A stretch of DNA of 64,000 bases from Shimia sp965227725 (GTDB taxonomy: Bacteria; Pseudomonadota; Alphaproteobacteria; Rhodobacterales; Rhodobacteraceae), in contig NZ_CBDDGH010000001.1 in NCBI RefSeq assembly GCF_965227725.1, positions 248,001 through 312,000 on the forward strand. Reading direction: 5' to 3'. A model generated the notes under the pieces. That model made no database searches, was not told where the DNA came from, and saw only the letters and a list, made by a program, of their open reading frames with translations. The translations under genes were made by a program, and so were the position numbers. This document shows, one piece after another, positions 1 through 8,351 of the stretch (the first letter of the stretch is position 1; every line of letters starts with the position of its first letter).

Positions 1-257
1 GCCGCAGGAAGCCCGTCGACTGTAGCAATGATCTCGACGCTATCGCTGTTGTGTATCCGGCGCAAAAACTCACGGCTCGCGGTGGATCCGTCCTGATCAA
101 CCGCCACAATCGGCACATCGCGTACGACTTCGCCCCGATAGGGCTGCGGGTACAAGCAAGCATAAATCAGGATCGACACCACCATGGTCATCCGGGCGCC
201 CTTGTTTGCGAAGAGGCGCTTAAGGGCATCCATCATTGCCAACACAAACATCTTCAT
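1..257 (-). CDS. ABC-2 type permease, C-terminal part outside the window
   Basis: Only the first about 85 residues are present; the gene runs off the left edge. The N-terminus has one hydrophobic segment (about residues 23-35) followed by a periplasmic stretch with VPIVAVDQDGSTASR. This is the usual start of the large extracytoplasmic loop in ABC-2 permeases of the YhhJ/YbhR type. Its ATG overlaps the stop of the upstream permease gene by 4 nt (ATGA), so the two are co-translated and probably form a heterodimeric exporter channel with the HlyD-like adaptor encoded first in the operon. No ATPase gene is visible in the seen part of the operon; it may lie beyond the edge. Confidence 0.75.
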   Translation of the reverse strand, partial: MKMFVLAMMDALKRLFANKGARMTMVVSILIYACLYPQPYRGEVVRDVPIVAVDQDGSTASREFLRRIHNSDSVEIIATVDGLPA

Positions 258-1444
258 GCGGCAGCCTCCTTGGACAGCTCAGGGCGTGAAGCTTTGCGCT
301 TTAGCACCAACAGCGCCAACCCGCCGTACACCAGCATTTGCAGCGCCAACCATCCCAAGGTTGGAAGCGAAGTCTCAATTGGGGTTCCGCGCAAAACCTG
401 ATCCACCCGCAATTGCAGATACGGAATCAAGGGCAGCAAACCGCCCCATGCCCAGGCAAAATTGTTCATCATAATGCGTGGAAAGCTGATCCCTGCGAAA
501 CCAAAGGCAGGACCAGTCATAACGCCAGTCATGCCAAGTGCAGCAACCGTATCGCCAGCAACCGTCGCAATGAATGCCCCCAAGCAAAGAGAACTTGCGA
601 TGAACAGCAACGAATACGCCACATGCAGCAGCATGCTGCCCTGAAACGGGGCATCAAAGTAGCCAAAAAGAATGGCGTCGCCAAAGATAAGCGTCAGCAA
701 AAACGCCAATAGGTAGGGTGTCAGTTTGCCCGCCAAAGCAGGCAGCGCCGAGCCTCCCAAACGCACCAAATTCCGCGCGCCATTGTGCTGTTGCAGATCC
801 CGCGCGACGTTCAGCGCAGCTCCGGCACTGATAAAAATCAAAAGAACCGTCGGCATTAGCGCTGCGAGCAGGAACTGAGTGTAATCCAACGCCGGATTAA
901 ACAACGGGCTTTGCTGCAACGGGATTGGCCGAATGGCCTCAAGTGCCGCCTCTTGGGTTAGGCCATTGTTTGTCAACACGCGCACCGAGACACCGGCAGA
1001 AAAGGTCGAAAGCGCTTGCCGCGTTGCGCGGGAGACAATGCCACCAATCGTCAAAAGCTGATTGTTATAGAAGGTAACGACTTCTGGCTGGCGCGCGCTC
1101 AGCAAATCTCTCTCCATGTTTTCAGGAAAGAGGATAACCGCGTAGACATCGCCGCGAATGATCGCCTGCTTGCCTTCTGCCAGGTTTGCCACTTGCAGCG
1201 TCACCGTGACATCCGGTGTTGCATCTACCATACGGATCGCTTGTCGCGACAAAGACGTGCCGTCGTTGTCGACAACAGCCACCGACAGATCACGCGGCAA
1301 CCCCGCGGAAAACACCGCGGAAAGCAGCAACATCAAAAACAGAGGAAACGGCCCGAGCATAAATGCAAGGTTGGGGCGTGCCTGTATCCGTCTGAGTTCT
1401 CGGCGAAAAACGCGCCAAAAGCCGGCAGGGAGTGGGCGCGCCAT
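254..1444 (-). CDS. ABC-2 type transporter permease
   Basis: 396-residue membrane protein with one N-terminal transmembrane segment (about 27-47). A periplasmic loop begins with LSVAVVDNDGTSLSRQ, and about five hydrophobic segments fill the C-terminal half (about 185-385). This is the ABC2_membrane_3 architecture of exporters that work with a HlyD-type adaptor, such as YbhFSR or YhiI-RbbA-YhhJ. The gene starts 3 nt after the adaptor gene and overlaps the next permease by 4 nt, so all three form one operon. The substrate is unknown; relatives export drugs or hydrophobic compounds. Confidence 0.8.
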   Translation of the reverse strand: MARPLPAGFWRVFRRELRRIQARPNLAFMLGPFPLFLMLLLSAVFSAGLPRDLSVAVVDNDGTSLSRQAIRMVDATPDVTVTLQVANLAEGKQAIIRGDVYAVILFPENMERDLLSARQPEVVTFYNNQLLTIGGIVSRATRQALSTFSAGVSVRVLTNNGLTQEAALEAIRPIPLQQSPLFNPALDYTQFLLAALMPTVLLIFISAGAALNVARDLQQHNGARNLVRLGGSALPALAGKLTPYLLAFLLTLIFGDAILFGYFDAPFQGSMLLHVAYSLLFIASSLCLGAFIATVAGDTVAALGMTGVMTGPAFGFAGISFPRIMMNNFAWAWGGLLPLIPYLQLRVDQVLRGTPIETSLPTLGWLALQMLVYGGLALLVLKRKASRPELSKEAAA

Positions 1445-1447
1445 GGC

Positions 1448-2425
1448 TCAGCGTCTCTTCCAGGCAATCAGCGCACTCATGCCAGGACGCAGTTCCACAT
1501 CACGCTCAATCGGCTCCAGACGAATAGAGAATGTGCGCAGATCAAAATCACCCGTGGCTTTGGTCGCGCGCCAGTTTGCATAGTTGCCCTCGGCATTGAC
1601 GGCGGTGACCTTCGCGGGGATCATCCGATTGTTGAGTGCAGGAATTTGAACGTCGAGTTCTTGCCCAACGTTAAGCCCGTTCAACAGATCTTCGCGCAGG
1701 TTAAAGGTGAACCAGGCATTTTCAATATCCACAATCGACATCAAAATCGCGCCGGAAGAAAACAGCTCACCAGGTTCCGCAAGACGCGCGGTGACTTGCC
1801 CGTTGATCGGTGCCGAAATGGTTAGCTCGGCAATATCCGTCTTTGTGCGCGACACACTCGCATCCGCCTGCAGAACTTGCGCCTCTGCCGCCGCCTTCTG
1901 TTCCACGCTATTGCCGTTCTGCGCAAGGCGCAGATTGGCTTCCGTGGCCAGAACATTCTGCTTTGCGGCACTTAGCGTATTGGATGCCTCGTCAAGGCGC
2001 TGAATAGACGCTGTGGAATGCTCTGTAAGCTGACGGATACGTTCATAGACTTTCTCAGCGAGCACCAGATCGGCTTTCGCACGCTCAAACTCGGCTGCAC
2101 GTGCATCAATCGTCTCTGGCCGGGTGGCAAAGATAAGATCACGATTCGCCACCGCCACACGCTGTGCAGCCTTTGCGCTTGCAAGCGACGCTTCAAGCTG
2201 GGGGCTGTTCAAAACAACCAAGACATCTCCGGCAACAACGCGATCACCAAAATCTGCGTTCACCTCTGCGACACGGCCGGAAACCTTGCCTGCTAAATCG
2301 ATGCGCGTGGCCTCAACTTCACCCTGCACCACCAAGGCGGCAGGCCCCTGCGTCTCATAATAAAAATAACCGCCAATGGCGGCCGCAAGGATTAGAAAAA
2401 CGGCAAGAAGTTTTTTTACCGACAT
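1448..2425 (-). CDS. HlyD/MFP-family periplasmic adaptor
   Basis: Membrane-fusion protein of 325 residues, linking an inner-membrane ABC exporter to the envelope. After a short cytoplasmic start (MSVKKLLA) there is one transmembrane anchor (about 5-22). A biotinyl-lipoyl half follows (VVQGEVEATRIDLAGKVSGR), then a long alpha-helical hairpin rich in Ala, Glu and Lys (about 75-200), the second lipoyl half (LTISAPINGQVTARLAEPGELF) and a beta-barrel domain. I chose the ATG at 2425 over an upstream in-frame start because it directly precedes the anchor. It is the first gene of the exporter operon. A hairpin-forming repeat lies about 100 nt upstream. Confidence 0.85.
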   Translation of the reverse strand: MSVKKLLAVFLILAAAIGGYFYYETQGPAALVVQGEVEATRIDLAGKVSGRVAEVNADFGDRVVAGDVLVVLNSPQLEASLASAKAAQRVAVANRDLIFATRPETIDARAAEFERAKADLVLAEKVYERIRQLTEHSTASIQRLDEASNTLSAAKQNVLATEANLRLAQNGNSVEQKAAAEAQVLQADASVSRTKTDIAELTISAPINGQVTARLAEPGELFSSGAILMSIVDIENAWFTFNLREDLLNGLNVGQELDVQIPALNNRMIPAKVTAVNAEGNYANWRATKATGDFDLRTFSIRLEPIERDVELRPGMSALIAWKRR

Positions 2426-2912
2426 GTGATCGTTCCGTCTGTGTTTGCTGCCCATTGAGCAGCAAACCACTCAACGAACCTATGAAAGAGGCTGCCGCAT
2501 GCTCGGGAAGCCTGAAATTAGAGCCCCGATCATCCACGTGGAAGGAAGAGAGAGAGGGTACGTGGACAATCGGGGCGCGGAAGTAAAAATGCTACTACCG
2601 CAAAGGCGAATTTGGGAAGCTGGTTGAAACGCCCATATTTTTAAGACGACTACAACGAAACACAGCAGATCATTTTAGCTCCGCTACGTCGCTCGCTAAG
2701 ATCAACAGCATTCTGTGTTGGTACACTCCTTCAAACGAATGCCGTTCGATCCGGCTCAGATCCCCACTTTAAGTCACAGCAAATATGAGCAATTCCATTC
2801 ACACAGCACATGATTAGGACGGACAAGAGATTAGCACTTTCGGACAGAGCAACTGTGAGATTCTGACCGTACAGAGGTCACCAAATCAAAACACCAGCTC
2901 TTCACCGCAGCC
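2426..2912. other. Intergenic region upstream of the exporter operon
   Basis: About 490 bases without a convincing gene. It separates the end of the kinase/GTPase operon from the HlyD exporter operon, both on the minus strand, so it should hold a terminator for the first and a promoter for the second. The only clear structure is the inverted repeat at 2523-2576. Short open frames here lack ribosome-binding sites and any recognisable protein features. Confidence 0.6.
2523..2576. repeat. 17-bp inverted repeat
   Basis: Arms at 2523-2539 and 2560-2576 read GCCCCGAT-CA-TCCACGT and ACGTGGA-CA-ATCGGGGC. They pair over 15 of 17 positions around a purine-rich 20-nt loop. The left arm border also forms the palindrome CCACGTGG. 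It could be a transcription terminator of the operon ending at 2913 or an operator of the exporter operon; there is no clear U-tract, so the role is open. Confidence 0.6.
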
Positions 2913-3695
2913 CTATGAAGTGGCTGCCACGAACGCGCGCCAAAGCTCAAATATCGCGGCACGGTGACTGGCGCGACATACGACACCCAAGTTACCTTCA
3001 GGCGTTTCAAGGAGAACAAGCACGCGATCGTCAGCAACAGATAGCATGTTGAGGGTCGCATTCGCAGGTTTCCAGAGCTTTTGTTTGCCGGTGTTTTCAG
3101 AAGCGCGCGTGAGACATCGGTCAATCAGTCCAAGATCCTCGGGGTTACCATCTGAGAGTGGCTGCCCAGCCACAGGAGCGAAATCACGCCAAGACAGAGC
3201 CATAGCCTTTAGCTTGTCTCTGAGTGTCTCCAAGACTTGCCTTTGCCCGTCTGGTGCACTCTCCTCATGCAAGGCTTTCAATAGTGACGCATGCGACCAA
3301 GAGCGGCCTGTTTCAAGCAGCTCAGGACTGCGCTCTACGATCTCAAACTTCAGCGTAGCGCATCCCGCGAGAGCTTTACTCAACAGCTCGATTACCGCCG
3401 CACCATTCGCATCTTCCAATTGCGGGCCAACGCCCTCGATATCAACAAGGTGGCGGTTGCTCACGGTCAGAAGCACCCGCACATTTTGCTCTTCCCCAAA
3501 CACGGCGATGCGACGCGCGAGAACCGTTTCACCTATCTCAGCGACAATTGCCGCCAAAAGATCTTGAGTGCTTTTAAAGGCATGCCACATGCCATAGTAC
3601 CCGTCCCGATCCTGTGCAAACAATCGGATCGCATCAGCAAAGCCATCGTCGACTTGACTCACCTCGGCCTTATGCCCCTTCCGCGCGGCCATCAT
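2913..3695 (-). CDS. Uncharacterised protein, last gene of kinase/GTPase operon
   Basis: 260 residues, soluble, no signal peptide or membrane segment; I do not recognise the family. The C-terminal 50 residues (ATLNMLSVADDRVLVLLETPEGNLGVVC...) have the alternating beta/helix pattern of a small profilin- or roadblock-like domain. An earlier stretch (RIAVFGEEQNVRVLLTVSNRHLVDIEGVG) looks similar. The start overlaps the stop of the preceding small gene by 4 nt, so it belongs to the eight-gene operon. Its place beside GTPases suggests a regulator or adaptor of them; this is inference from context only. Confidence 0.6.
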   Translation of the reverse strand: MMAARKGHKAEVSQVDDGFADAIRLFAQDRDGYYGMWHAFKSTQDLLAAIVAEIGETVLARRIAVFGEEQNVRVLLTVSNRHLVDIEGVGPQLEDANGAAVIELLSKALAGCATLKFEIVERSPELLETGRSWSHASLLKALHEESAPDGQRQVLETLRDKLKAMALSWRDFAPVAGQPLSDGNPEDLGLIDRCLTRASENTGKQKLWKPANATLNMLSVADDRVLVLLETPEGNLGVVCRASHRAAIFELWRAFVAATS

Positions 3696-4051
3696 GATGG
3701 GACCGTCAATGAAGTAAGCACCTTACGCCCCATAGCCACGACCTGATCAGGATCGCTCTCTAGGCCACAAACAAAACACAACAAATCGGACGTGCCCGCC
3801 GCATCACGCATAAAAATACGCATGTCCTCGGGCGACAATGCAAACGCGTCTTCCGGAATGGAAACGCCCTCACCCGACAACAGATCAAAGCTCTGCGCTG
3901 CCTGGATACAGAGTTGATCAAGCGTTTCACGCCGCACATCAGGTTGGTGAGACGCCTTGAGCACAAGGCGTGTTTTTAGGTCCGCAAAAGCCACCACACG
4001 GCATCCGGGAATTTCTGCGCGTAACACATCAATTTGTGCTGCAATATTCAC
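3692..4051 (-). CDS. Small protein, possibly roadblock/LC7-like
   Basis: 119 residues with a GTG start (translated MNIAAQIDVLRAEIPGC). The pattern helix, strand (CRVVAFADLKTRLVLKAS), long helix (RRETLDQLCIQAAQSFDLL), two more strands (DMRIFMRDAAGTSDLLCFVCGL) and final helix fits a roadblock/LC7 fold. Such domains often regulate small GTPases such as MglA. The identification is tentative and structural only. The gene lies 66 nt after a dynamin-like GTPase gene, the largest gap in the operon's second half, and overlaps the next gene by 4 nt. Confidence 0.55.
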   Translation of the reverse strand: MNIAAQIDVLRAEIPGCRVVAFADLKTRLVLKASHQPDVRRETLDQLCIQAAQSFDLLSGEGVSIPEDAFALSPEDMRIFMRDAAGTSDLLCFVCGLESDPDQVVAMGRKVLTSLTVPS

Positions 4052-4117
4052 GCTTGTCGCCCACCTTTCCTCTCACCCGAAGCACCCGAGACAGTTGATC
4101 TACCCCCGCCAAACAAA

Positions 4118-5071
4118 TCAGTGCTTCTCCAATGGCGTGACTACGCTCAAGGGTGGCAGCTCCTTTGGCGGCGCCGGCGGTCGCTCTGGGTTGCTGATTT
4201 TTGGGCGCACTCGGCGTGGCACAACACGGTTTTGTGACGCCTCTTCTGCGGTTGCCAGCTCTTCGTCTGGCGCATCCTCAATCCCCAGATCAGCATCGAG
4301 CTGATGGTCTTCATCCTGCAGCTCACAGCCTGCGTGGACTTCAATCCCTAAAGCGCTCTCAGGCTGTGTCAGCGCCACCAACGCTTGCACGATCTGCGCC
4401 ACCAAATCGGCGCCACCGCTTGCTTTCCAGGCCTCTTCATCCTGTCCCGCATTCACTGCGTCCAGTGTCGCAATCGGAAGTATGGCTGCAAAAAGTCCTT
4501 CCGTTTCGGAATTGAGCCGCGCAAGAACCCGCGCTCGATCACGCTCGGCACGCAATTTGTCATACTGAGTGACCACAAGATAGTTCGGCCCTTTTACGGC
4601 AGCGGAAACCTGCTCCCACAACGCCGCTTCCGACTGTCGCCAAGCCTGCGTTGCGTGCGTGCACCAAAGGACACAGTCTACCTCATCCAGCAACCCCATC
4701 CAGTCTTCGTGCTTCATGTTCGGATCGGAAATTCCGGGAATATCGATGAGATCACAAAGCTGAAGAATATCCGCATCCATTGCCAGTTGGATCAAGCGCG
4801 TCCCTTCAACCGGCGCTTCCGCAAACCCTTCCACTTCGAGGGCTTCTGAGGAGCCATCTTCAAGAATACGGGTCGCTGCATCAGTGCCAAAAGTCACCCA
4901 AACGGGCGGAACGCGTGTCGCCGTAATACGCACAGGCATAGGCTCTCCACCAAGAAGGAGATTCATCAGCGTGCTCTTACCGGCACTGAATTCGCCCATC
5001 AAAGCAATCCGTGGCTTACGGTGAGCCACACCTGCAGGGTTGGCCACATGGTCGGAGTTCGGCTGTGTCAT
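4118..5071 (-). CDS. Dynamin/Era-like GTPase
   Basis: 317 residues. The P-loop GEFSAGKST lies at residues 26-34, followed by an RITATRVPP stretch that may supply the G2 threonine. The G3 motif is DIPGISD (about 113-119) and the G4-like motif TQYDKL is in place of NKxD. The GEFSAGKS type of P-loop is typical of bacterial dynamin-like proteins. The C-terminal about 80 residues are acidic, then basic and proline-rich (RRVRPKISNPERPPAPPKE), and probably disordered. There is no transmembrane segment. The start overlaps the stop of the 696-residue GTPase gene by 4 nt, implying matched synthesis and perhaps a complex. Confidence 0.8.
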   Translation of the reverse strand: MTQPNSDHVANPAGVAHRKPRIALMGEFSAGKSTLMNLLLGGEPMPVRITATRVPPVWVTFGTDAATRILEDGSSEALEVEGFAEAPVEGTRLIQLAMDADILQLCDLIDIPGISDPNMKHEDWMGLLDEVDCVLWCTHATQAWRQSEAALWEQVSAAVKGPNYLVVTQYDKLRAERDRARVLARLNSETEGLFAAILPIATLDAVNAGQDEEAWKASGGADLVAQIVQALVALTQPESALGIEVHAGCELQDEDHQLDADLGIEDAPDEELATAEEASQNRVVPRRVRPKISNPERPPAPPKELPPLSVVTPLEKH

Positions 5072-7158
5072 GCGTGGTGTCCTTCAAGCCCAATCCTGCT
5101 TTTATCTCGCAATTCCTCGAATTCCGTTATCAGCCGCTCAAGTTTTTCGCGTTTCTGTCCTTCTTCTCCACTGTGGAACAGCTTCTGCAAGTCACCGCCG
5201 CGAGGGTCAACGCTAATTTCCTTCATGATGTCCCGGTGTTGCGCAAAGAAATCTTGCAAGGTGACCGCTGCCATCTCGCGCACTTGAGCAGTTTGAATTT
5301 CCTTGGACTGGCGCATGAAATCCTCAGTCTCGCGTGCAATGAGGTTCTGGAACCGCTTGGCAAAGGCCTTGTGGCCGCGGATGCGGTTCCACCAGGAAAT
5401 CCACCAGCCATCATTGAAATCAAGCGCGATGGTTTGACCAAACGCAACCGGCGCAGGCATGTTTGGCAGGGCTGGTGGCGCCATCTGTATGCCCTGCACT
5501 GCGCTACCAAACGCATCGGCATAGAGCATGGCAATATCCGCCATGGCCGCCTCAAAACGCCCCTCAGACGCAGATCGCACGTTTGCACCAAACACGGTGT
5601 AAGCGGATCTCAACAACATCCGCAGCCCAACCGGGTCGTAGTCCCAGACGATATGATTGCCATAGTTTTCCAAGTGGCTCAGGAGAGATCGCAAGGCCCG
5701 GTCAATGAACTTGGCATGGGCGCGATCTGCTCTCAAATGAAACTCAGCTATCGCCGCACCCAATTCCTTTTGGAACGCGTCGGCATGGAAAGCCGCGAGT
5801 TTTTCAAAGGCCTGAATTGCATCATACGTCGTCAGCGTCTGCGCACGGCTCCCGTCACTTGGGATATTGACCATGCCAGCCGCCATTTGGCTGGTCGCAA
5901 TCGTCAGCGCGGCACCCGTAGTTTTCTCCAGAAAGGGCACGCCCTGCTCTTCTAGTATCCGCTCTGAGACAGCACGAAACAGCGCGCTCAAACCTGAAAG
6001 TTCCCACACCATTTCGTTGGGATCAGTCTGGCTGTATTGGGGATCAAGCGCGACTTCGGCCCACTCAAACAGCGCCCGGCTCGACACATCCGGCATTCCC
6101 TCAATGCTGCCGGTCAACACCTTGTTGGCCCAATAAGCGCTGCCAAAGAGAATTTGCGCGTCTTCCGGCCCCTGCTTGTCGCGCAGCGTTTGCCGGATGC
6201 TCGCTTCTATCTCCGGGATCTGCTGTGCAGGATTGGAGAGTTCGTCAATGCGGTTCACAAAGATCAGAACATTGCGCGATTTAAGGTTCGAAATCAGGCG
6301 GATGAGGCCCATGTCCACGGATGTCAGAGCCTGCCCCGCAGACAATACAACCACGCACATCTTGCTGTCGCGAATAGCCTGAATGGTGACCTGCTCACGC
6401 ATCATAAATGTGTCATTCACACCTGGCGTATCCCGCAGACACAAAGGCACCGGCACGGTTTCACAATTCAGGAACAGATCAGCAGAGGAGACAATGTCAG
6501 CAAAGCGCCCCTGATCGGCTTGCGCGTCATCTTCTACGCCAAAGTCATCCCCCATGACGATATAACGCTCGAGCAGATTTTTGTCGAAATAGCCGTAGTC
6601 ATGGGTTTCCCCAAGCAGCAAATCAAACTTCTTCCCAAGACGGTTCTGCGCCTTGTTCCGCACCTTCTCAATTTGCTCGCCGATCTTTTTGAGCTCACTC
6701 TCAGCACCCGCACGGCTGGCCATTTCACCAATCCGTCCGCCCTGATTGAGCAAGCGCTCCCAATCCGCTTCCTTCATGAAACGAAAGGACGCACCGGTTT
6801 CAGATGGTTTGGAAGCTGGCTTCAAATGCAACGACGTTACAACAGAGGTCCAGGGGTTCACATCAGACGGCAGGAGATCGGACCAGCCTGCCAAAGCGTT
6901 GACCAGCGTTGTTTTGCCGGATTTGACCTGCCCCAGCACAGTGATCGTAGGTTCGAACCCGGCAATATCTTTACGCAAACGCTCCACCGCACGTGTCGCG
7001 TTGTCTCCGGTCATTTGCGACAGGTCTTTCAGCAGCTCATCCAAAGCGCAAAGATTTGCACCGAAATTTTCCAGCGTTTCCAGGCCAGAGCGCCGGCTTA
7101 CAAGCCGTTTTGGAGCGCGCACCTCAGTTTCAGGGGCCTGTCTCAATTGAACGTTCAT
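5068..7158 (-). CDS. Dynamin-family GTPase, large
   Basis: 696 residues. The P-loop GQVKSGKTT is at residues 76-84, the G3 motif is LRDTPGVND (about 240) and the G4 motif is NRIDEL, giving a complete GTPase. A long helical region follows the G domain (about 400-690). It includes a short hydrophobic/tryptophan-rich patch (NDGWWISWWNRIRG) that could insert in or bind membranes, like the paddle of dynamin-like proteins. The last 90 residues are charged helix. Bacterial relatives remodel or protect the inner membrane. It is central in an operon with two other GTPases, overlapping each neighbour by 4 nt. Confidence 0.85.
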   Translation of the reverse strand: MNVQLRQAPETEVRAPKRLVSRRSGLETLENFGANLCALDELLKDLSQMTGDNATRAVERLRKDIAGFEPTITVLGQVKSGKTTLVNALAGWSDLLPSDVNPWTSVVTSLHLKPASKPSETGASFRFMKEADWERLLNQGGRIGEMASRAGAESELKKIGEQIEKVRNKAQNRLGKKFDLLLGETHDYGYFDKNLLERYIVMGDDFGVEDDAQADQGRFADIVSSADLFLNCETVPVPLCLRDTPGVNDTFMMREQVTIQAIRDSKMCVVVLSAGQALTSVDMGLIRLISNLKSRNVLIFVNRIDELSNPAQQIPEIEASIRQTLRDKQGPEDAQILFGSAYWANKVLTGSIEGMPDVSSRALFEWAEVALDPQYSQTDPNEMVWELSGLSALFRAVSERILEEQGVPFLEKTTGAALTIATSQMAAGMVNIPSDGSRAQTLTTYDAIQAFEKLAAFHADAFQKELGAAIAEFHLRADRAHAKFIDRALRSLLSHLENYGNHIVWDYDPVGLRMLLRSAYTVFGANVRSASEGRFEAAMADIAMLYADAFGSAVQGIQMAPPALPNMPAPVAFGQTIALDFNDGWWISWWNRIRGHKAFAKRFQNLIARETEDFMRQSKEIQTAQVREMAAVTLQDFFAQHRDIMKEISVDPRGGDLQKLFHSGEEGQKREKLERLITEFEELRDKSRIGLEGHHA

Positions 7159-8351
7159 GCCTGCGCCCTCGCTCCGATTTCTTTTTTCAGCTGCAACATC
7201 AAGAAGATCGCGTCCTCGGCAGCAGTTGGCCCTTGCTCCACTTGCAACAACATCAGCATGTCTTCCCCATCTCTCGCGTCATCAAGCAGAGACGCAAAAT
7301 CAGCGCTTTGCCCAACCTGTGGTTCCAATGTCCCCACAATCTCACGCACTGCATTTGTGCATTGCTGCAGCACGATCTTGGCATCTGGCGTCTTGCCTTC
7401 ATCCAGCTCTGCCATGAGACCCTTAGCAAAAGAGACCAGTTGCCCCTGCAACTGCTCCAGCATCTCTACCTGCTGTTCAGCCGCCGGATCTAAAATCTCG
7501 GTTGAGCAGGTAGGGGCGTCAAACGAGTCTTTGCCTGAGTTCCCATTTTCAGACGCCAATTGCGCAAGCAACAAAGCCGCACGATCCAACTCGGCCGCTC
7601 TGCCGGAATTCACCTGTGCCTGAACCGCACTAAACAAATCTTTCCCGCCTGACGCTTCCCAAAGCTCCGGCTGTTCGCTTTCAGGCATTCGAGCTGTCAG
7701 CCCGTGCAGCGCGGCTACAGGATAGAGGCCAAGGAATTCATCCTCAGTGACGGCTTCGAGATCCGCAATTTTCTGGGCCAGATCACCTTTCATGATCTGG
7801 CGGTCCGCTTTCGTCAGAGCGAGCACACTATGATCTTTGACAGCATCCGGCGCCTTTGCCCAAATGCCTCGCTCCGTCTCATCAAAAGCCTCACTGCACC
7901 AGATAAACACCTGGCCTTTTTGCAACGCGTAATCGAACAAATCCGCCTGTTTACTGACGTCTTCTGGCAGGCTCACTTCACAAAAGCTGTGTGTTTTTAG
8001 AAGCGAGTGCGGAAGTGTGACGATCAGACGGCGCGCATCCCTCTGATGTGCTTGGTTGCCATCTAAAGGCTGTACCGTGCCATCATTCCATTCCGCAGTG
8101 ACTTGCCTAGTCTCTCCATAAGACACTTCGGTCACAGATGCCTGCGGCAAGCTACCCAATAGGTCCTCACCCAGCATCATATTCACAACAGCAGATTTCC
8201 CACTACCAGGTCTTCCGAGCAGCACAACGCGCACCGCATCGGATAGATGATTGATCAGTTGAACGCCGATGGCTTGATGCCGTCCACCAATGCGGCCCTG
8301 ATCAAGCGCTTCACGCAACTCCTGCACAACGCGTTGCTGTTGACCCCTCAT
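7155..8351 (-). CDS. GTPase-like P-loop protein
   Basis: 398 residues. The P-loop GRPGSGKSA is at residues 46-54, in the setting RVVLLGRPGSGKSAVVNMML, and the G4 motif is LTKADR. The G3 position (CEVSLPEDVSKQ) lacks the usual DxxG, so hydrolysis may be weak or altered. The C-terminal half is helical, ending in LMLQLKKEIGARA. It is the first of three consecutive P-loop genes, overlapping PP2C upstream by 4 nt and the large dynamin downstream by 4 nt. The degenerate G3 suggests a regulatory or partner subunit; that is inference. Confidence 0.7.
   Translation of the reverse strand: MRGQQQRVVQELREALDQGRIGGRHQAIGVQLINHLSDAVRVVLLGRPGSGKSAVVNMMLGEDLLGSLPQASVTEVSYGETRQVTAEWNDGTVQPLDGNQAHQRDARRLIVTLPHSLLKTHSFCEVSLPEDVSKQADLFDYALQKGQVFIWCSEAFDETERGIWAKAPDAVKDHSVLALTKADRQIMKGDLAQKIADLEAVTEDEFLGLYPVAALHGLTARMPESEQPELWEASGGKDLFSAVQAQVNSGRAAELDRAALLLAQLASENGNSGKDSFDAPTCSTEILDPAAEQQVEMLEQLQGQLVSFAKGLMAELDEGKTPDAKIVLQQCTNAVREIVGTLEPQVGQSADFASLLDDARDGEDMLMLLQVEQGPTAAEDAIFLMLQLKKEIGARAQA

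Noticed and set aside
254..1825. Long plus-strand frames opposite the exporter genes
   Set aside because: They are antisense to clearly coding minus-strand genes, with no ribosome-binding sites and no recognisable protein features.
6037..7623. 528-residue plus-strand frame
   Set aside because: It lies opposite two intact GTPase genes; its composition is Arg/His/Gln-rich noise typical of an antisense shadow.
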